DNA from: Photorhabdus sp. CRCIA-P01 | GTDB taxonomy: Bacteria; Pseudomonadota; Gammaproteobacteria; Enterobacterales; Enterobacteriaceae | Length of the DNA stretch: 64,000 nt | Assembly: GCF_003545805.1 (NCBI RefSeq) | Contig: NZ_NMQR01000009.1 | Location: 1-64,000, forward strand | Direction: 5' to 3' | Part shown: in pieces, positions 1 through 9,333 of the stretch | Position numbering within the stretch: position 1 is the first letter of the stretch | How the letters are laid out: every line of letters starts with the position of its first letter | Made by a program: the position numbers and the translations under genes | Notes under the pieces: model-generated | Databases searched by the model: none | The model's input: the letters and a program-made list of their open reading frames with translations, nothing else | What the model was told of the DNA's origin: nothing

Positions 1-780
1 TATATTGCGCCCGGTGGTCACTTTCAGGTCTTGCGCATGTAATTTGGCGTTAATCGCCACGGAGCGGGCGATAATATCGGTGTAACTTTGCCGGGTGCTG
101 TCCATGCCGTGCCCGTCAATGCGCACTTCCCCCTGATTGACATCAAACCCTTTCAATCGGCCCCGTTCCATCAGGGCTTGCCCGGTGGTGAGCGTGGTGC
201 GATGCGCATTAATAAACCCGCAACCGTTACAGGTGATACCCGCCGGGTTGGCAATAATCACCTCGGCTTTATGCCCGGCCACTTCAATCCAGCCGTTGAG
301 GTGACTGCGGTCGTGGCTGTTGACTTCGTTGAGGATAACACTGGCGTCCCCTTTGGCTAACCACGGATTACCGGCCACCATGCCGCCGAGTTGCGTCTGC
401 GTGGCCTGATGGCTGTTATTAAGGATAACCCCTGGTTTATCCACATCAAACTGGCGGTAGCTGTTGTGGGAAACGCCATCAGAACCGGGCGTCTGAATAT
501 TCACCTGCGGCGTGCCGTTGGCGCTGCGAATGACGGTCGGTTGCTGACGCCCCGGCGCCTGTCCATCGGCGACAATCGTCGCCTGTGCCGTGAGTGAAAT
601 CCCGCCCAGCGCTAACAAGAGACTGAATCGTAACGTCGTGAGCCGACAACGACACGACGGCAGAGATGGCCGACGAGCGCGGCGTCCTGTTCGTCCGCGC
701 CCGGCACTCACTATCTCGGCCACCACCATCCACATCTGACGGGCCTGATTAAAGATAATACGATATAACGGCTTGTTCAT
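1..780 (-). CDS. Two-partner-secretion exoprotein (TpsA, filamentous hemagglutinin family), N-terminal part
   Basis: Open reading frame starting at ATG 780-778 and reading off the left edge of the window, so only about 260 N-terminal residues are visible and no stop is seen. Residues 1-25 (MNKPLYRIIFNQARQMWMVV, then AEIVSAG) form the extended signal peptide region typical of large TpsA/CdiA exoproteins, followed by an Arg-rich stretch and a hydrophobic core ending near LGGISLTAQA. The TPS secretion domain follows, with the hallmark motifs VILNEVNS and IIANPAGITCNGCGFIN (the NPAGI and NPNG-type signatures that the TpsB transporter recognises). Known role of the family: adhesins, hemolysins or contact-dependent inhibition toxins exported across the outer membrane. 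The adjacent transporter gene is only a remnant, so secretion would need another TpsB. Effector type cannot be judged because the C-terminus is outside the window. Confidence 0.88.
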   Translation of the reverse strand, partial: MNKPLYRIIFNQARQMWMVVAEIVSAGRGRTGRRARRPSLPSCRCRLTTLRFSLLLALGGISLTAQATIVADGQAPGRQQPTVIRSANGTPQVNIQTPGSDGVSHNSYRQFDVDKPGVILNNSHQATQTQLGGMVAGNPWLAKGDASVILNEVNSHDRSHLNGWIEVAGHKAEVIIANPAGITCNGCGFINAHRTTLTTGQALMERGRLKGFDVNQGEVRIDGHGMDSTRQSYTDIIARSVAINAKLHAQDLKVTTGRNI

Positions 781-822
781 GATTGACTCCACTCACACGC
801 TACCCACTGGCAGCCGGGTTAT

Positions 823-1053
823 TTAAATTAATACTGCCAAGACAGGTTGAATCCGGCCGTGACCGGGGAGGTTTGAAAACCGGCGGGTTTCGGGTACAGA
901 CAGGCGAACCTCCACAGGGGGTGGCGTTAACTGGGCTTCCAGGGCTGGCTGGCGTGCCTGTTGATGGATGCGTTGTTGATCTGAAATGTCTGCGGCCTGA
1001 CTGACTGAAACCACGCTACAAAAAACCGCAAACACTAAAATACTGCTTTTCAT
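823..1053 (-). pseudogene. Remnant of TpsB outer-membrane transporter, internally deleted
   Basis: Reading from ATG 1053, residues 1-21 form a signal peptide (MKSSILVFAVFCSVVSVSQA), followed by ADISDQQRIHQQARQPALEA, which resembles the start of ShlB/FhaC-type transporters (N-terminal helix and Pro-rich linker PPPVEV). The open frame then ends after about 76 residues, whereas TpsB proteins have about 550. In a neighbouring frame the same DNA encodes TAGFNLSWQY followed by a stop, which looks like the final beta-strand of a TpsB barrel ending in an aromatic residue. The simplest reading is an out-of-frame deletion that removed nearly all of the gene and joined its two ends. It lies 42 nt upstream of the exoprotein start, the usual tpsB-tpsA order. 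The alternative, a small secreted protein, is less likely. Confidence 0.7.
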
Positions 1054-1528
1054 TGACTTTCTATTCCACAATGTCGAAGCGGTATTAACCATGAATTTAG
1101 CTTAGCGATCAATATTTAGGATTGATGATCAACCGGGCATCTAAAATAGGGGGATTGGTTAAGATAGCAGCAAAAACAAGGGGTTATAGTGAAAAGCAAA
1201 AAACAGGCCAATGTGATTATTTTGTGACAACATTGTATAAAAAACAGATTAATATTAATCATTTAATAACCAATATTAATAATTTCAAATTAATTTCATT
1301 TTTTGTGTTAATTATGTGATGAATATCACATTTATGATGTTTGATTTCAGGATGAAATTACTGGCAAAGTGATGATTGTCGTAAATTGGTGATGAGATAT
1401 TATCTTTTCTGATTATGTGAGGATTTATCCATGCCAATCTTGCTTTTTACCTATCGCTCGATCTGCCTGCCAGAATATCATTCAACCTGAATCCCTTATA
1501 ATTATATGGGATAAATAGCATGATTTGT

Positions 1529-1660
1529 TGTCGTCATTACTCTCCCTGGGAAAGGGGGAGCAATGAAAATATCAATGGATTAATCAGACAATACTTTCCA
1601 AAGGAACCGATTTTAATGAAGTCTCGGAGCAGGAAATAGATTTTGTGGTAAAACATCGAA
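1529..1660 (+). pseudogene. IS30-family transposase C-terminal remnant
   Basis: Translation from 1529 reads CRHYSPWERGSNENINGLI then RQYFPK, matching the highly conserved SPWQRGSNENTNGLLRQYFPK block near the C-terminus of IS30-family transposases, which contains the catalytic Glu of the DDE triad. One base appears to be missing just after this block. In the shifted frame the homology continues as GTDFNEVSEQEIDFV, which corresponds to the following IS30 segment. No N-terminal part and no terminal inverted repeats were found, so this is a short relic of an insertion, not a mobile element. Confidence 0.8.
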
Positions 1661-2029
1661 TGAATTATTTAAAGGAATATGGATATGTTTACTTCCAGAG
1701 TAACGATGTTGCACTTATTATGTGAATCTACCAATTATTTTTAAATATATTAGTTTTATTTTTACATAAATATAATATATTTTTGTTATCGTATTAATAA
1801 GGGTTTTTATAATGGATGGATATAAGCGGATATATTGTGTTTGTAATGATAGGCGATATTTCTATATAACGACAATCATTAATCATTCTATTTAAATGTT
1901 TTTTATGTAATGTGAAGTCAAATTATATCTTATAAATAAATAGCTTTTCATAATACCGATACAGTTGGTCTATTTGATTAATATCCGAGCAATGCAAGTC
2001 TAATGCCTGATAAGCCGCACTAACTCGTC

Positions 2030-2098
2030 GCTTTGCTATGCATAGCGCACAACCCTTGCTACACAAGGCGTTGTCCGAAGTGGAGCACTATTTTGGAA
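2030..2098. repeat. GC-richer patch with two small palindromes
   Basis: Within very AT-rich DNA this patch holds the perfect 12-bp palindrome GCTATGCATAGC and, just after it, ACAACCCTTG and CAAGGCGTTGT, which can pair as a hairpin around CTACA with one extra base. It looks like the end of a former insertion element or a small repeat, but I recognise no family and there is no second copy in the window. Confidence 0.3.
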
Positions 2099-2538
2099 AA
2101 TGATTTATATTATATTCTTATCTTATAATATAGATGAAATGAGCGTGGTCATGTAAGTCAATTACAGGCTTTATAGTGATGTTTAAGTTTAATTATTGTT
2201 AACTACGCTAGGTATTAGTATAGTATATTTGATTAAATTGTTTGAATGACCTATCGTTGAATTTTATTTTTAATAATATATTTACCTCTTTCTTTAAAAT
2301 ATGTTGTACAGCAAGGGATAATATTTCCATGTTAATATTGCAAGACAATAAATATGATAGAGAGATAATCATTTCATGTTGAAAAATTAACTGTTAGTAT
2401 CGGAGGGGTAATTTGTGATCTGCTTATAAAAATGTGACGATATAATTGTTTTTCATTATTTTATTGATGTACGTCAATGCTATTGTTGCTCGTATCGTTT
2501 AATAGAAGCATTACTTCAACAAAACTAATGGATATGCC

Positions 2539-3342
2539 ATGTCGTTAAAAATAACTGTACTCCTGGAAAATAAAACATCTGATTCATATTTGATAGCTAA
2601 GCCTGGCCTGAGCCTTTTACTTGAGGATGGTGAAGAAAAGATAATTTTTGATACTGGTCCGGATGGTAGTTATATTGAGAATGCAAATAGGATGGGAATA
2701 TCTATTGATGATATATCTAAAATTGTTATCTCTCATGGGCATTCTGACCATATAGGTGGTGTTAACTATTTTCCACATAATGCTAAATTAATATGTCATC
2801 CCGATGCATTAAGTGAGAGGTATTATGGTGTTATGTTCAACAAAAAGAGTGTGTTAAAGTTCAAAAAAATATCGGGTAAAATTAATAAAAGAGTTAAGAA
2901 GAGAGTTTTTTTTCGCTTAACGAAATCGCATATGAAAATAAGTGAACGATTTGTTTTTTCAGGCGAAATAGTAAATAGCCATCGAAAATCTTATGGGTTA
3001 ATTAGAAAGAATTCCTGGGCTCATGATTATATATTTGATGATAGCGCATTAATTTGGAAAAGTGATAATGGACTGGTGATTATCATTGGGTGCGGTCATT
3101 CTGGTATTTGTGAAATCATTAACCACGCTAAAATGATTACCGGTGTAGACAAAGTATGCGCGGTAATAGGTGGATTGCATTTAAGGAGAGCATTACCGAT
3201 GGAGTTATTGAAGATTAGAGAATTTTTTATAAAAGAAAATATAAAAGAAGTCTATGGATGTCATTGTACTGGTAGTTGGGGAAGACTTTGGTTACCAAAT
3301 GTCAAACAGCTAAAAACAGGACAAGTATTATTAGTAGAGTAA
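2539..3342 (+). CDS. Metallo-beta-lactamase-fold hydrolase (COG1237-like)
   Basis: A 267-residue protein with the metallo-beta-lactamase zinc motif SHGHSDHIGG at residues 65-74 (H66, H68, D70, H71), followed by downstream metal-binding signatures GCGHSG, IGGLHL and YGCHCTG. This set matches the subfamily annotated as 7,8-dihydropterin-6-methyl-4-(beta-D-ribofuranosyl)aminobenzene 5'-phosphate synthase-like proteins, first described from methanogens; the bacterial members have no settled substrate. There is no signal peptide, so it is probably cytoplasmic. The gene stands alone in an AT-rich region between decayed elements, with no operon partner, and its codon use is much more AT-rich than the neighbouring core genes, which suggests horizontal acquisition. 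The family is clear; the function is unknown. Confidence 0.85.
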   Translation: MSLKITVLLENKTSDSYLIAKPGLSLLLEDGEEKIIFDTGPDGSYIENANRMGISIDDISKIVISHGHSDHIGGVNYFPHNAKLICHPDALSERYYGVMFNKKSVLKFKKISGKINKRVKKRVFFRLTKSHMKISERFVFSGEIVNSHRKSYGLIRKNSWAHDYIFDDSALIWKSDNGLVIIIGCGHSGICEIINHAKMITGVDKVCAVIGGLHLRRALPMELLKIREFFIKENIKEVYGCHCTGSWGRLWLPNVKQLKTGQVLLVE

Positions 3343-4061
3343 CATAATGAAAGTCGTTGAGAAAATGGATGTTCATCAGGTTATTACCCCATTTGCGATA
3401 GCGTTGGGGTTAGCGTTTTTTCATCATAGAGGATTTTATTTATATTTTATAGAAAACAATTTGTGTAGTCGGTGTTTCACGCCAGTGATTATTGCCACTT
3501 TTGATAAGAAAGTGGCACCCTATACCTAATAGATTTCGAGTTGCAGCGCGGCGGCAAGTGAACGAATCCCTAGGAGCATAGATAACGATGTGACTGGGGT
3601 GAGTGAAAGCAGCCAACAAAGCAGCAGCTTGAAAGATGAAGGGTATATAATTCTATTAATATACTTTGTTGGGAAAAATAATAGTATATTGGAATCGGAT
3701 ATATCTAATTCGATAGCGATATTTATAATCGGTACAATAATGATAATTTTCTGTTTATTTAATTTGTTTTAATGGTCGATTTTATATTATTTTACTGCTT
3801 GTAAATTATCAAGCAGGTGGTGCGGTAAAAGGGCTATCTTCGGTCACTGAGGGAAATGACGAAAATTGGTTTTACAAGATATATAGAGTTCTTAATGAAA
3901 AATTGAATCGATAAATTTAGATTTATTTATCGTCTCTGTGATGTTTAATTCGTTAAAATAACAGGCTATTATATGAAATTAATGTCTGGATGTTGCCTAA
4001 TATAGATAGGCGGTATATAAGTTGATTATATCTGTTTGATTTAAATTTAATATATTGATTG
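3343..4061. other. Intergenic region without a convincing gene
   Basis: AT-rich DNA holding one ERIC copy (3521-3647). A 60-codon frame starting 5 nt after the hydrolase stop (3347-3529) has a hydrophobic segment near its N-terminus but runs into the ERIC element to find its stop, and a second frame (3590-3772) starts inside it. Neither resembles a known family, so both are treated as chance frames. From 3650 to 4061 I see nothing further. Confidence 0.5.
3521..3647 (+). repeat. ERIC element, copy 1 (diverged)
   Basis: A 127-bp imperfect palindrome starting TATACC and ending GGGTATA. It contains the ERIC core: a segment close to the ERIC2 primer sequence (TGTGACTGGGGTGAGTGA) and, before it, GAATCCCTAGGAGCATA, close to the complement of ERIC1R. 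It is the most diverged of the four copies in the window. Confidence 0.88.
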
Positions 4062-4187
4062 ATACCCTATGGATTTCAAGATGCATCGCGACGGCAAGGG
4101 AGAGAATCCCCGGGAGCATAGCGAACTATGTGACCGGGGTGAGCGAGTGCAGCCAACAAAGAGGCAACTTGAAAGATAACGGGTATA
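4062..4187 (+). repeat. ERIC element, copy 2
   Basis: A 126-bp ERIC element nearly identical to copy 3 (16571-16697). It starts ATACCC, ends GGGTATA and carries GAATCCCCGGGAGCATAG and TGTGACCGGGGTGAGCGA. It ends 59 nt upstream of the yfhM start, so it is likely transcribed as part of that leader or overlaps its promoter. Confidence 0.93.
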
Positions 4188-4246
4188 CAAGGTTATTCAT
4201 TAAATCCTACCACCAGTTGGTTGGAGTTAAGACAGAGGTTATGGTT

Positions 4247-7200
4247 ATGAATCAAGGTCAATTCTGGCAACGACCAGGAAAAAATAAGCGTTATTTGGCG
4301 GTGATTTTGGCTTCTTTGTTGATGCTTTCTGGTTGTGACCAGTCTGGTAGCACTAATAATGATCAAGCTGCTCATCCACAGTCCACAGAAATTCAAAGCG
4401 AAAAAGCATCTCAGCAATCACATATTCCACCAAAATCAGTAAAACAGAAAGACTCAGTATCACTGGCTGAATTAGTCAAACGTTATGCCGGTAAACCAGT
4501 GAAGATTCTGGATGCTTCTGAAGTTCAGCTTGATGGCGCTAGCGCAATGGTGGTGACATTTTCTGTTCCTTTAGATCCGAATCAGGATTTTGCGCGGAAT
4601 GTCCGTTTGGTGGATGTCAAAGAGGGCAAACTTGATGGCGCGTGGGAGCTGTCAGATAACATGATGGAGCTTCGCCTGCGCCATTTACCGCCCTCCCGTA
4701 AGTTGCAATTGACGGTAGATAAAGGTGTTAAAGGTATCAATGAGCGTCAACTTGAAACGGCTTATGAGGAAACGCTGACAACCACGACGATTTCTCCGTC
4801 GGTCGGTTTTGCCAGCAAAGGCTCTCTGTTACCTAGTAAAGTCGCTGAAGGTTTGCCGGTATTGGCTCTGAATGTTAATCGTGTTGATGTTAATTTTTTC
4901 AGGATAAAAGAGGCGGCATTACCGGCTTTTATTGCACAGTGGCAATATCGCAACAATATGAGTTCTTGGGAATCTGAAGAGGTACTCAAAGGTGCGGAAC
5001 TGGTGTATACCGGCCGTTTCGATTTGAATCCAACACTGAATACCCGCGAAAAATTACTGCTGCCATTAAATAATATTAAAGAGTTACAGAAAGACGGTGT
5101 TTATCTGGCAGTGATGCAACAAGCGGGTAAATACACCGACACTAATCCAGCAACAATGTTTACCTTAAGTGATATTGGTGTTTCTATGCACAGCTATCTG
5201 GATAAGATGGATGTGTTTACCCAATCTTTGGCGCAAGGTAGCAGCCTGAAAGGGGTGGAAATACGGCTGTTGGATGAGAAAGGGCAATTATTGTCAAAGG
5301 CAACAACGGACGATGATGGACACGTTAGCTTGGAGAAAAATGCGAAAGCGAAACTATTGCTTGCTACGCGTGATCACCAAACCAGTATGATTGATTTGGT
5401 ATCACCGGCGCTGGATCTGTCTGAGTTTGATATCTCTGGTCCACAAGGATACAGCAAACAATTTTTTGTTTTCGGGCCCCGTGATCTCTATCGTCCGGGT
5501 GAGACGTTGATTGTCAATGGCTTGTTGCGTGATGGCGATGGCCGCGCAGTGAAGAGTCAGCCAGTTAAAGTGGATGTATTGAAAACCGATGGTCAGGTTG
5601 TTCGTGGTTTTGTCTGGCAACCCGAAAATGGGTTGTATCAGTATCGCTATGCGATCCCCCAGTCAGCGGCTACCGGGCTCTGGTCGTTACGTTTTGATCT
5701 GGGCGATAATAAACCTCGTTATTACAAGTTTAATGTAGAAGATTTTATGCCGGAGCGCATGGCGCTGGAAATTAGTAGTGAGTCGCAACCGGTGATGAAA
5801 GACCACAACGTGGATTTCGCGATTAACGGCCGTTATCTGTATGGGGCGCCTGCTGCATATAATCGCCTGCAAGGGCAATTATTCCTGCGTCCAGCTCGGG
5901 ATGCGGTAGCAAAATTGCCTGGCTATGAATTTGGTGCGGCCACGGAAGACAATCTTAGCCGCACATTGGATGAGTTTGATTTGGTTTTAGATAGTGGTGG
6001 TAAAGCCGCACTTAATGTCAGTGCCGACAACTGGAGTTCGGTCTCTTCGCCGGTAAATGTCATTGTACAGGCAGGTTTGCTTGAATCGGGTGGCCGCCCG
6101 GTAACTCGTCGAGTTGAACAGGCCGTTTGGCCGGCAGAAAAGCTGGTTGGTATTCGTCCGCTGTTTAATCAGAAAGAGATTTATGACTATCGCATAGGTC
6201 GTTACCAAAGCCGTTACAATGTGGATGAAAATTCCCTGGCGCAATTTGCGGTGGTGTATGCCGATGCCGATGGAAAAAAATATGCTGCGAAAGATTTAAC
6301 TGCCCGTTTGGTTTATGAACGCCGTGACTATTATTGGCGCTGGTCGGATGGTGAAGGTTGGCAATCAGGTTATGACCAGAAAGATTTGGTGATGGCGGAT
6401 GAACATATCCAGATTGCTCAAGAGGGTACCGCAAAGGTCAGCTTCCCGGTTGATTGGGGTTCGTATCGTATTGAAGTGGTTAATCCAGAAAATCAATTAG
6501 TGACCAGCGTTAATTTCTGGGCCGGTTACTCATGGCAGGACAATACCGGTGGCACAGGGGCTGTTCGTCCTGATCAGGTGAAGTTATCTCTGGATAAACC
6601 CGCTTATCAGGTAGGTGAGAAGATAAAACTGCATATGGTCGCACCACAGGCCGGTAAAGGTTATCTGTTGGTGGAATCCAGTGAAGGGCCGCTTTGGTGG
6701 CAAAAAATTGATGTGCCGGAACAAGGTCTGGATGTGGAAGTGCCGGTGAATAAAGAGTGGCGTCGTCATGATCTTTATTTGACTGCCGTGGTGGTACGTC
6801 CAGAGGATAAATCTCATCAGGCGACACCGAAACGGGCCATTGGCGTGTTGCATCTGCCATTGGCCGATGAAAATCGTAAACTGGATTTGACGCTATCCGC
6901 ACCGGAAAAAATGCGTCCGAATCAGAATTTGACCGTCAAAGTCAAGGCGACACCACAGCACGGGCGGAAATTACCCAAGCAGGTTAATGTGCTGCTTTCT
7001 GCTGTCGATACGGGGGTGCTGAATGTCACGAATTTTAAAACCCCGGACCCCTATCAGGCTTTCTTTGGTCGTAAGCGTTACAGCGTCGATCAATATGATG
7101 TGTATGGTCAGTTGATTGAAGGCGAAGGCCGTCTGGCGAATCTGCGCTTTGGCGGTGATGGTGATGATAGTGCCCTTGATCGGGGCGGCAGAAAGCCATT

Positions 7201-9277
7201 AACCGAAGTGAAGATTATCGCTGAGCAAGCACAGCCCGTGACATTGGATGAAAACGGGGAAGGGCGGATCGTTTTGCCAATTCCTGATTTCAATGGTGAA
7301 TTGAGGTTGATGGCTCAAGCGTGGAGTGAAGATGAGTTCGGCCATGGTGAAAGCAAAGTTGTCATTGCTGCGCCGGTGATTACGCAGATGGCATTACCTC
7401 GCTTTATGGCGGGTGGTGATCACGCATTGTTGTCGTTGGATTTGACTAATTTAACTGAACAGACGCAAAACTTGGCCTTGAACTTTGCTGCTAATGACCT
7501 GATTAGGTTAGAGGGGGATGCTAGCAAAGAGATAACATTGGAAAAAGGCAAACGCACTACAGTGGAGATTCCGGTCACGGCGGATTTGGGGTTTGGTCAA
7601 GGAGAGGTTTCTCTGACGGTTGATGGTCTGAATTTACCCGGTGAGAATCTGAAACAGTATAAAAATAGTTGGAAGATTGGCGTACGTCCGGCACAGCCAG
7701 CGGAAACGGTGCTGTTTGCTAATGTTATTCATCCGGGAGAGGACTGGCAGTTGCCGTTAAAAGCCTTATTGGATTTATCACCAGAAGGGGCGGAGGGGCA
7801 ATTGTTACTGAGTAGCCGTCCACCGTTACAGATCTCACGTTATATTCGTGAATTGTACGCTTACCCGTATGGTTGTCTTGAACAGACAATCAGTGGGCTT
7901 TATCCGTCACTCTATTCGAACAAATCAGAGCTGAATAGTTTGGGTATCATGACGGAAGATGATGACAAACGCCGGGCAAGCATTGATGAGGGAATTATTC
8001 ACCTGTTGAGTATGCAGCGTCATGACGGTAGCTTTGCTTTATGGGATAAAACCGGTGATGAAGAGTATTGGTTAACGGCCTATGCCACCGATTTTCTATT
8101 CCGTGCAAGTCAACGAGGTTACAGCGTACCTAAAGAGGTGTTGACTTCTGCCAATAACCGCTTGTTACGTTATTTACAGGATAAGAGTGTTATTAACTAT
8201 CCCTACGGTCGGAATCAGGAAGCAACGCGATTCTCGGTTCAGGCTTATGCCGGGCTGGTGCTTGCTAATCAACAGAAAGCGCCATTGGGCGCTCTGAGAC
8301 AAGTTTATGAACGCCGTCAACAAGCAGGCAATGGCTTGTCACTGGTACAACTGGGTGTTGCACTAAAACTGATGGGGGATAACACCCGAGCAGATGAAGC
8401 GGTTCGTTTGGGGATCAGTAAAAACCGTAATGATGATTTAGATTTAGGTGATTACGGTAGTGCTGTTCGCGACAATGCAATGATTGTTGCTCTGTTGACT
8501 GAAAATAATATGCAGATAAAGGAACGCGATGAGAAATTGCTGGCTCTGTCTGATGAATTGTCATCTCGTCATTATTTCTCAACTCAGGAGAGTAATTCAC
8601 TCTATCTGGCGGGACGTTTCTTTATTGATGCATCGGTGCAACCGTGGAAAGCGGTGGTTAATCAACGGACTTCAATAATAGGTAGGGACAAACCCTATAG
8701 TGAGATGCTGTATCCGCAGGATATTCAGCAAGGTATGAGTATCAGTAACCTCGGTGATAGCACGCTCTATTCACGCGTGAATGTGGTGGCCTATCCACTG
8801 CGTTCTCCGAAACCTTACGCTAATGTGTTGAAAATTCAGCGTAGCTATCTGGATATGAAGGGGAATCCGGTTTCCATTGACCATCTGGGAAGCGGTGAAA
8901 TGGTGGTTGTGAAGCTGGTGGTGAGCTCAGATAAACCCGTACAGGATGCTTTGGTTGTTGATTTATTGCCCGCTGGTTTGGAGCTGGAAAACCAGAATTT
9001 GGCTAACAGCAGTGCCAAGTTGAGTGAGAGTGCCGCTAATCTTCAGGAGTTGATTGGTGATATGCAACAGGCGACGATTCGTCATATTGAATATCGTGAT
9101 GATCGATATGTGGCGGCAGTCGCGGTTGATCCGTCTCAGCCGGTGACGTTGCTCTATCTGGCTCGCGCTGTGACGCCAGGCGTCTACACAATTCCTGCGC
9201 CACAGGTGGAATCTATGTATGTGCCTTACTGGCGTTCAGTTGGTTCCACACCTGAAAAATTGGAAGTTGTCCGCTAA
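4247..9277 (+). CDS. yfhM: Bacterial alpha-2-macroglobulin lipoprotein
   Basis: A protein of about 1676 residues with a lipoprotein signal (hydrophobic run then LMLSGC), placing it in the periplasm anchored to a membrane. The thioester motif of alpha-2-macroglobulins, YGCLEQ, is present with Cys at about residue 1210; the thioester is the covalent trap for attacking proteases. MG-type beta domains precede it and a helical thioester domain surrounds it. The open frame extends upstream into the ERIC repeat, so I place the start at 4247 (MNQGQF), 8 nt after GAGG; ATG 4241 lies too close to that Shine-Dalgarno. The next gene is pbpC, the usual partner: this protein is thought to guard the periplasm against host or competitor proteases while PBP1C repairs peptidoglycan. 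Length is normal for the large (type 1) bacterial family, about 1650 residues. Confidence 0.95.
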   Translation: MNQGQFWQRPGKNKRYLAVILASLLMLSGCDQSGSTNNDQAAHPQSTEIQSEKASQQSHIPPKSVKQKDSVSLAELVKRYAGKPVKILDASEVQLDGASAMVVTFSVPLDPNQDFARNVRLVDVKEGKLDGAWELSDNMMELRLRHLPPSRKLQLTVDKGVKGINERQLETAYEETLTTTTISPSVGFASKGSLLPSKVAEGLPVLALNVNRVDVNFFRIKEAALPAFIAQWQYRNNMSSWESEEVLKGAELVYTGRFDLNPTLNTREKLLLPLNNIKELQKDGVYLAVMQQAGKYTDTNPATMFTLSDIGVSMHSYLDKMDVFTQSLAQGSSLKGVEIRLLDEKGQLLSKATTDDDGHVSLEKNAKAKLLLATRDHQTSMIDLVSPALDLSEFDISGPQGYSKQFFVFGPRDLYRPGETLIVNGLLRDGDGRAVKSQPVKVDVLKTDGQVVRGFVWQPENGLYQYRYAIPQSAATGLWSLRFDLGDNKPRYYKFNVEDFMPERMALEISSESQPVMKDHNVDFAINGRYLYGAPAAYNRLQGQLFLRPARDAVAKLPGYEFGAATEDNLSRTLDEFDLVLDSGGKAALNVSADNWSSVSSPVNVIVQAGLLESGGRPVTRRVEQAVWPAEKLVGIRPLFNQKEIYDYRIGRYQSRYNVDENSLAQFAVVYADADGKKYAAKDLTARLVYERRDYYWRWSDGEGWQSGYDQKDLVMADEHIQIAQEGTAKVSFPVDWGSYRIEVVNPENQLVTSVNFWAGYSWQDNTGGTGAVRPDQVKLSLDKPAYQVGEKIKLHMVAPQAGKGYLLVESSEGPLWWQKIDVPEQGLDVEVPVNKEWRRHDLYLTAVVVRPEDKSHQATPKRAIGVLHLPLADENRKLDLTLSAPEKMRPNQNLTVKVKATPQHGRKLPKQVNVLLSAVDTGVLNVTNFKTPDPYQAFFGRKRYSVDQYDVYGQLIEGEGRLANLRFGGDGDDSALDRGGRKPLTEVKIIAEQAQPVTLDENGEGRIVLPIPDFNGELRLMAQAWSEDEFGHGESKVVIAAPVITQMALPRFMAGGDHALLSLDLTNLTEQTQNLALNFAANDLIRLEGDASKEITLEKGKRTTVEIPVTADLGFGQGEVSLTVDGLNLPGENLKQYKNSWKIGVRPAQPAETVLFANVIHPGEDWQLPLKALLDLSPEGAEGQLLLSSRPPLQISRYIRELYAYPYGCLEQTISGLYPSLYSNKSELNSLGIMTEDDDKRRASIDEGIIHLLSMQRHDGSFALWDKTGDEEYWLTAYATDFLFRASQRGYSVPKEVLTSANNRLLRYLQDKSVINYPYGRNQEATRFSVQAYAGLVLANQQKAPLGALRQVYERRQQAGNGLSLVQLGVALKLMGDNTRADEAVRLGISKNRNDDLDLGDYGSAVRDNAMIVALLTENNMQIKERDEKLLALSDELSSRHYFSTQESNSLYLAGRFFIDASVQPWKAVVNQRTSIIGRDKPYSEMLYPQDIQQGMSISNLGDSTLYSRVNVVAYPLRSPKPYANVLKIQRSYLDMKGNPVSIDHLGSGEMVVVKLVVSSDKPVQDALVVDLLPAGLELENQNLANSSAKLSESAANLQELIGDMQQATIRHIEYRDDRYVAAVAVDPSQPVTLLYLARAVTPGVYTIPAPQVESMYVPYWRSVGSTPEKLEVVR

Positions 9278-9282
9278 ATTTG

Positions 9283-9312
9283 TCAGCCCTTATGCTCAGG
9301 TGTAAGGGCTGA
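9283..9312 (+). terminator. Hairpin between yfhM and pbpC
   Basis: Perfect 10-bp stem TCAGCCCTTA / TAAGGGCTGA with a 10-nt loop, followed by TTTCTC. It lies in the 56-nt gap between the two genes, so it may act as a partial terminator or attenuator, or stabilise the 3' end of the yfhM mRNA. Confidence 0.6.
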
Positions 9313-9333
9313 TTTCTCATCAGGTATTCATCA

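Larger units (their letters stand above)
1054..2538. other. Long AT-rich intergenic region
   Basis: About 1.5 kb between the transporter remnant and the metallo-hydrolase. Apart from the IS30 remnant and a short GC-richer palindromic patch near 2030-2095, I see no convincing gene. A 65-codon open frame at 1122-1319 has low-complexity Ile/Asn-rich coding and no family resemblance, so it is not called. Confidence 0.6.

Noticed and set aside
1122-1319. 65-residue frame upstream of the IS30 remnant
   Set aside because: Low-complexity Ile/Asn composition from AT-rich DNA and no recognisable motif.
3347-3529. 60-residue frame after the metallo-hydrolase
   Set aside because: It ends inside an ERIC element and shows no family resemblance; probably chance, although it has a hydrophobic segment and a close upstream stop.
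3590-3772. 60-residue hydrophobic frame
   Set aside because: Starts inside the ERIC repeat and continues into low-complexity AT-rich DNA.
4055-4246. Upstream extension of the yfhM frame
   Set aside because: The first 60 codons are the translation of the ERIC repeat; a good Shine-Dalgarno and a lipoprotein signal support the start at 4247.
6165-6902. Minus-strand open frames across yfhM
   Set aside because: They are reverse-frame shadows of a real long gene with clear motifs on the plus strand.
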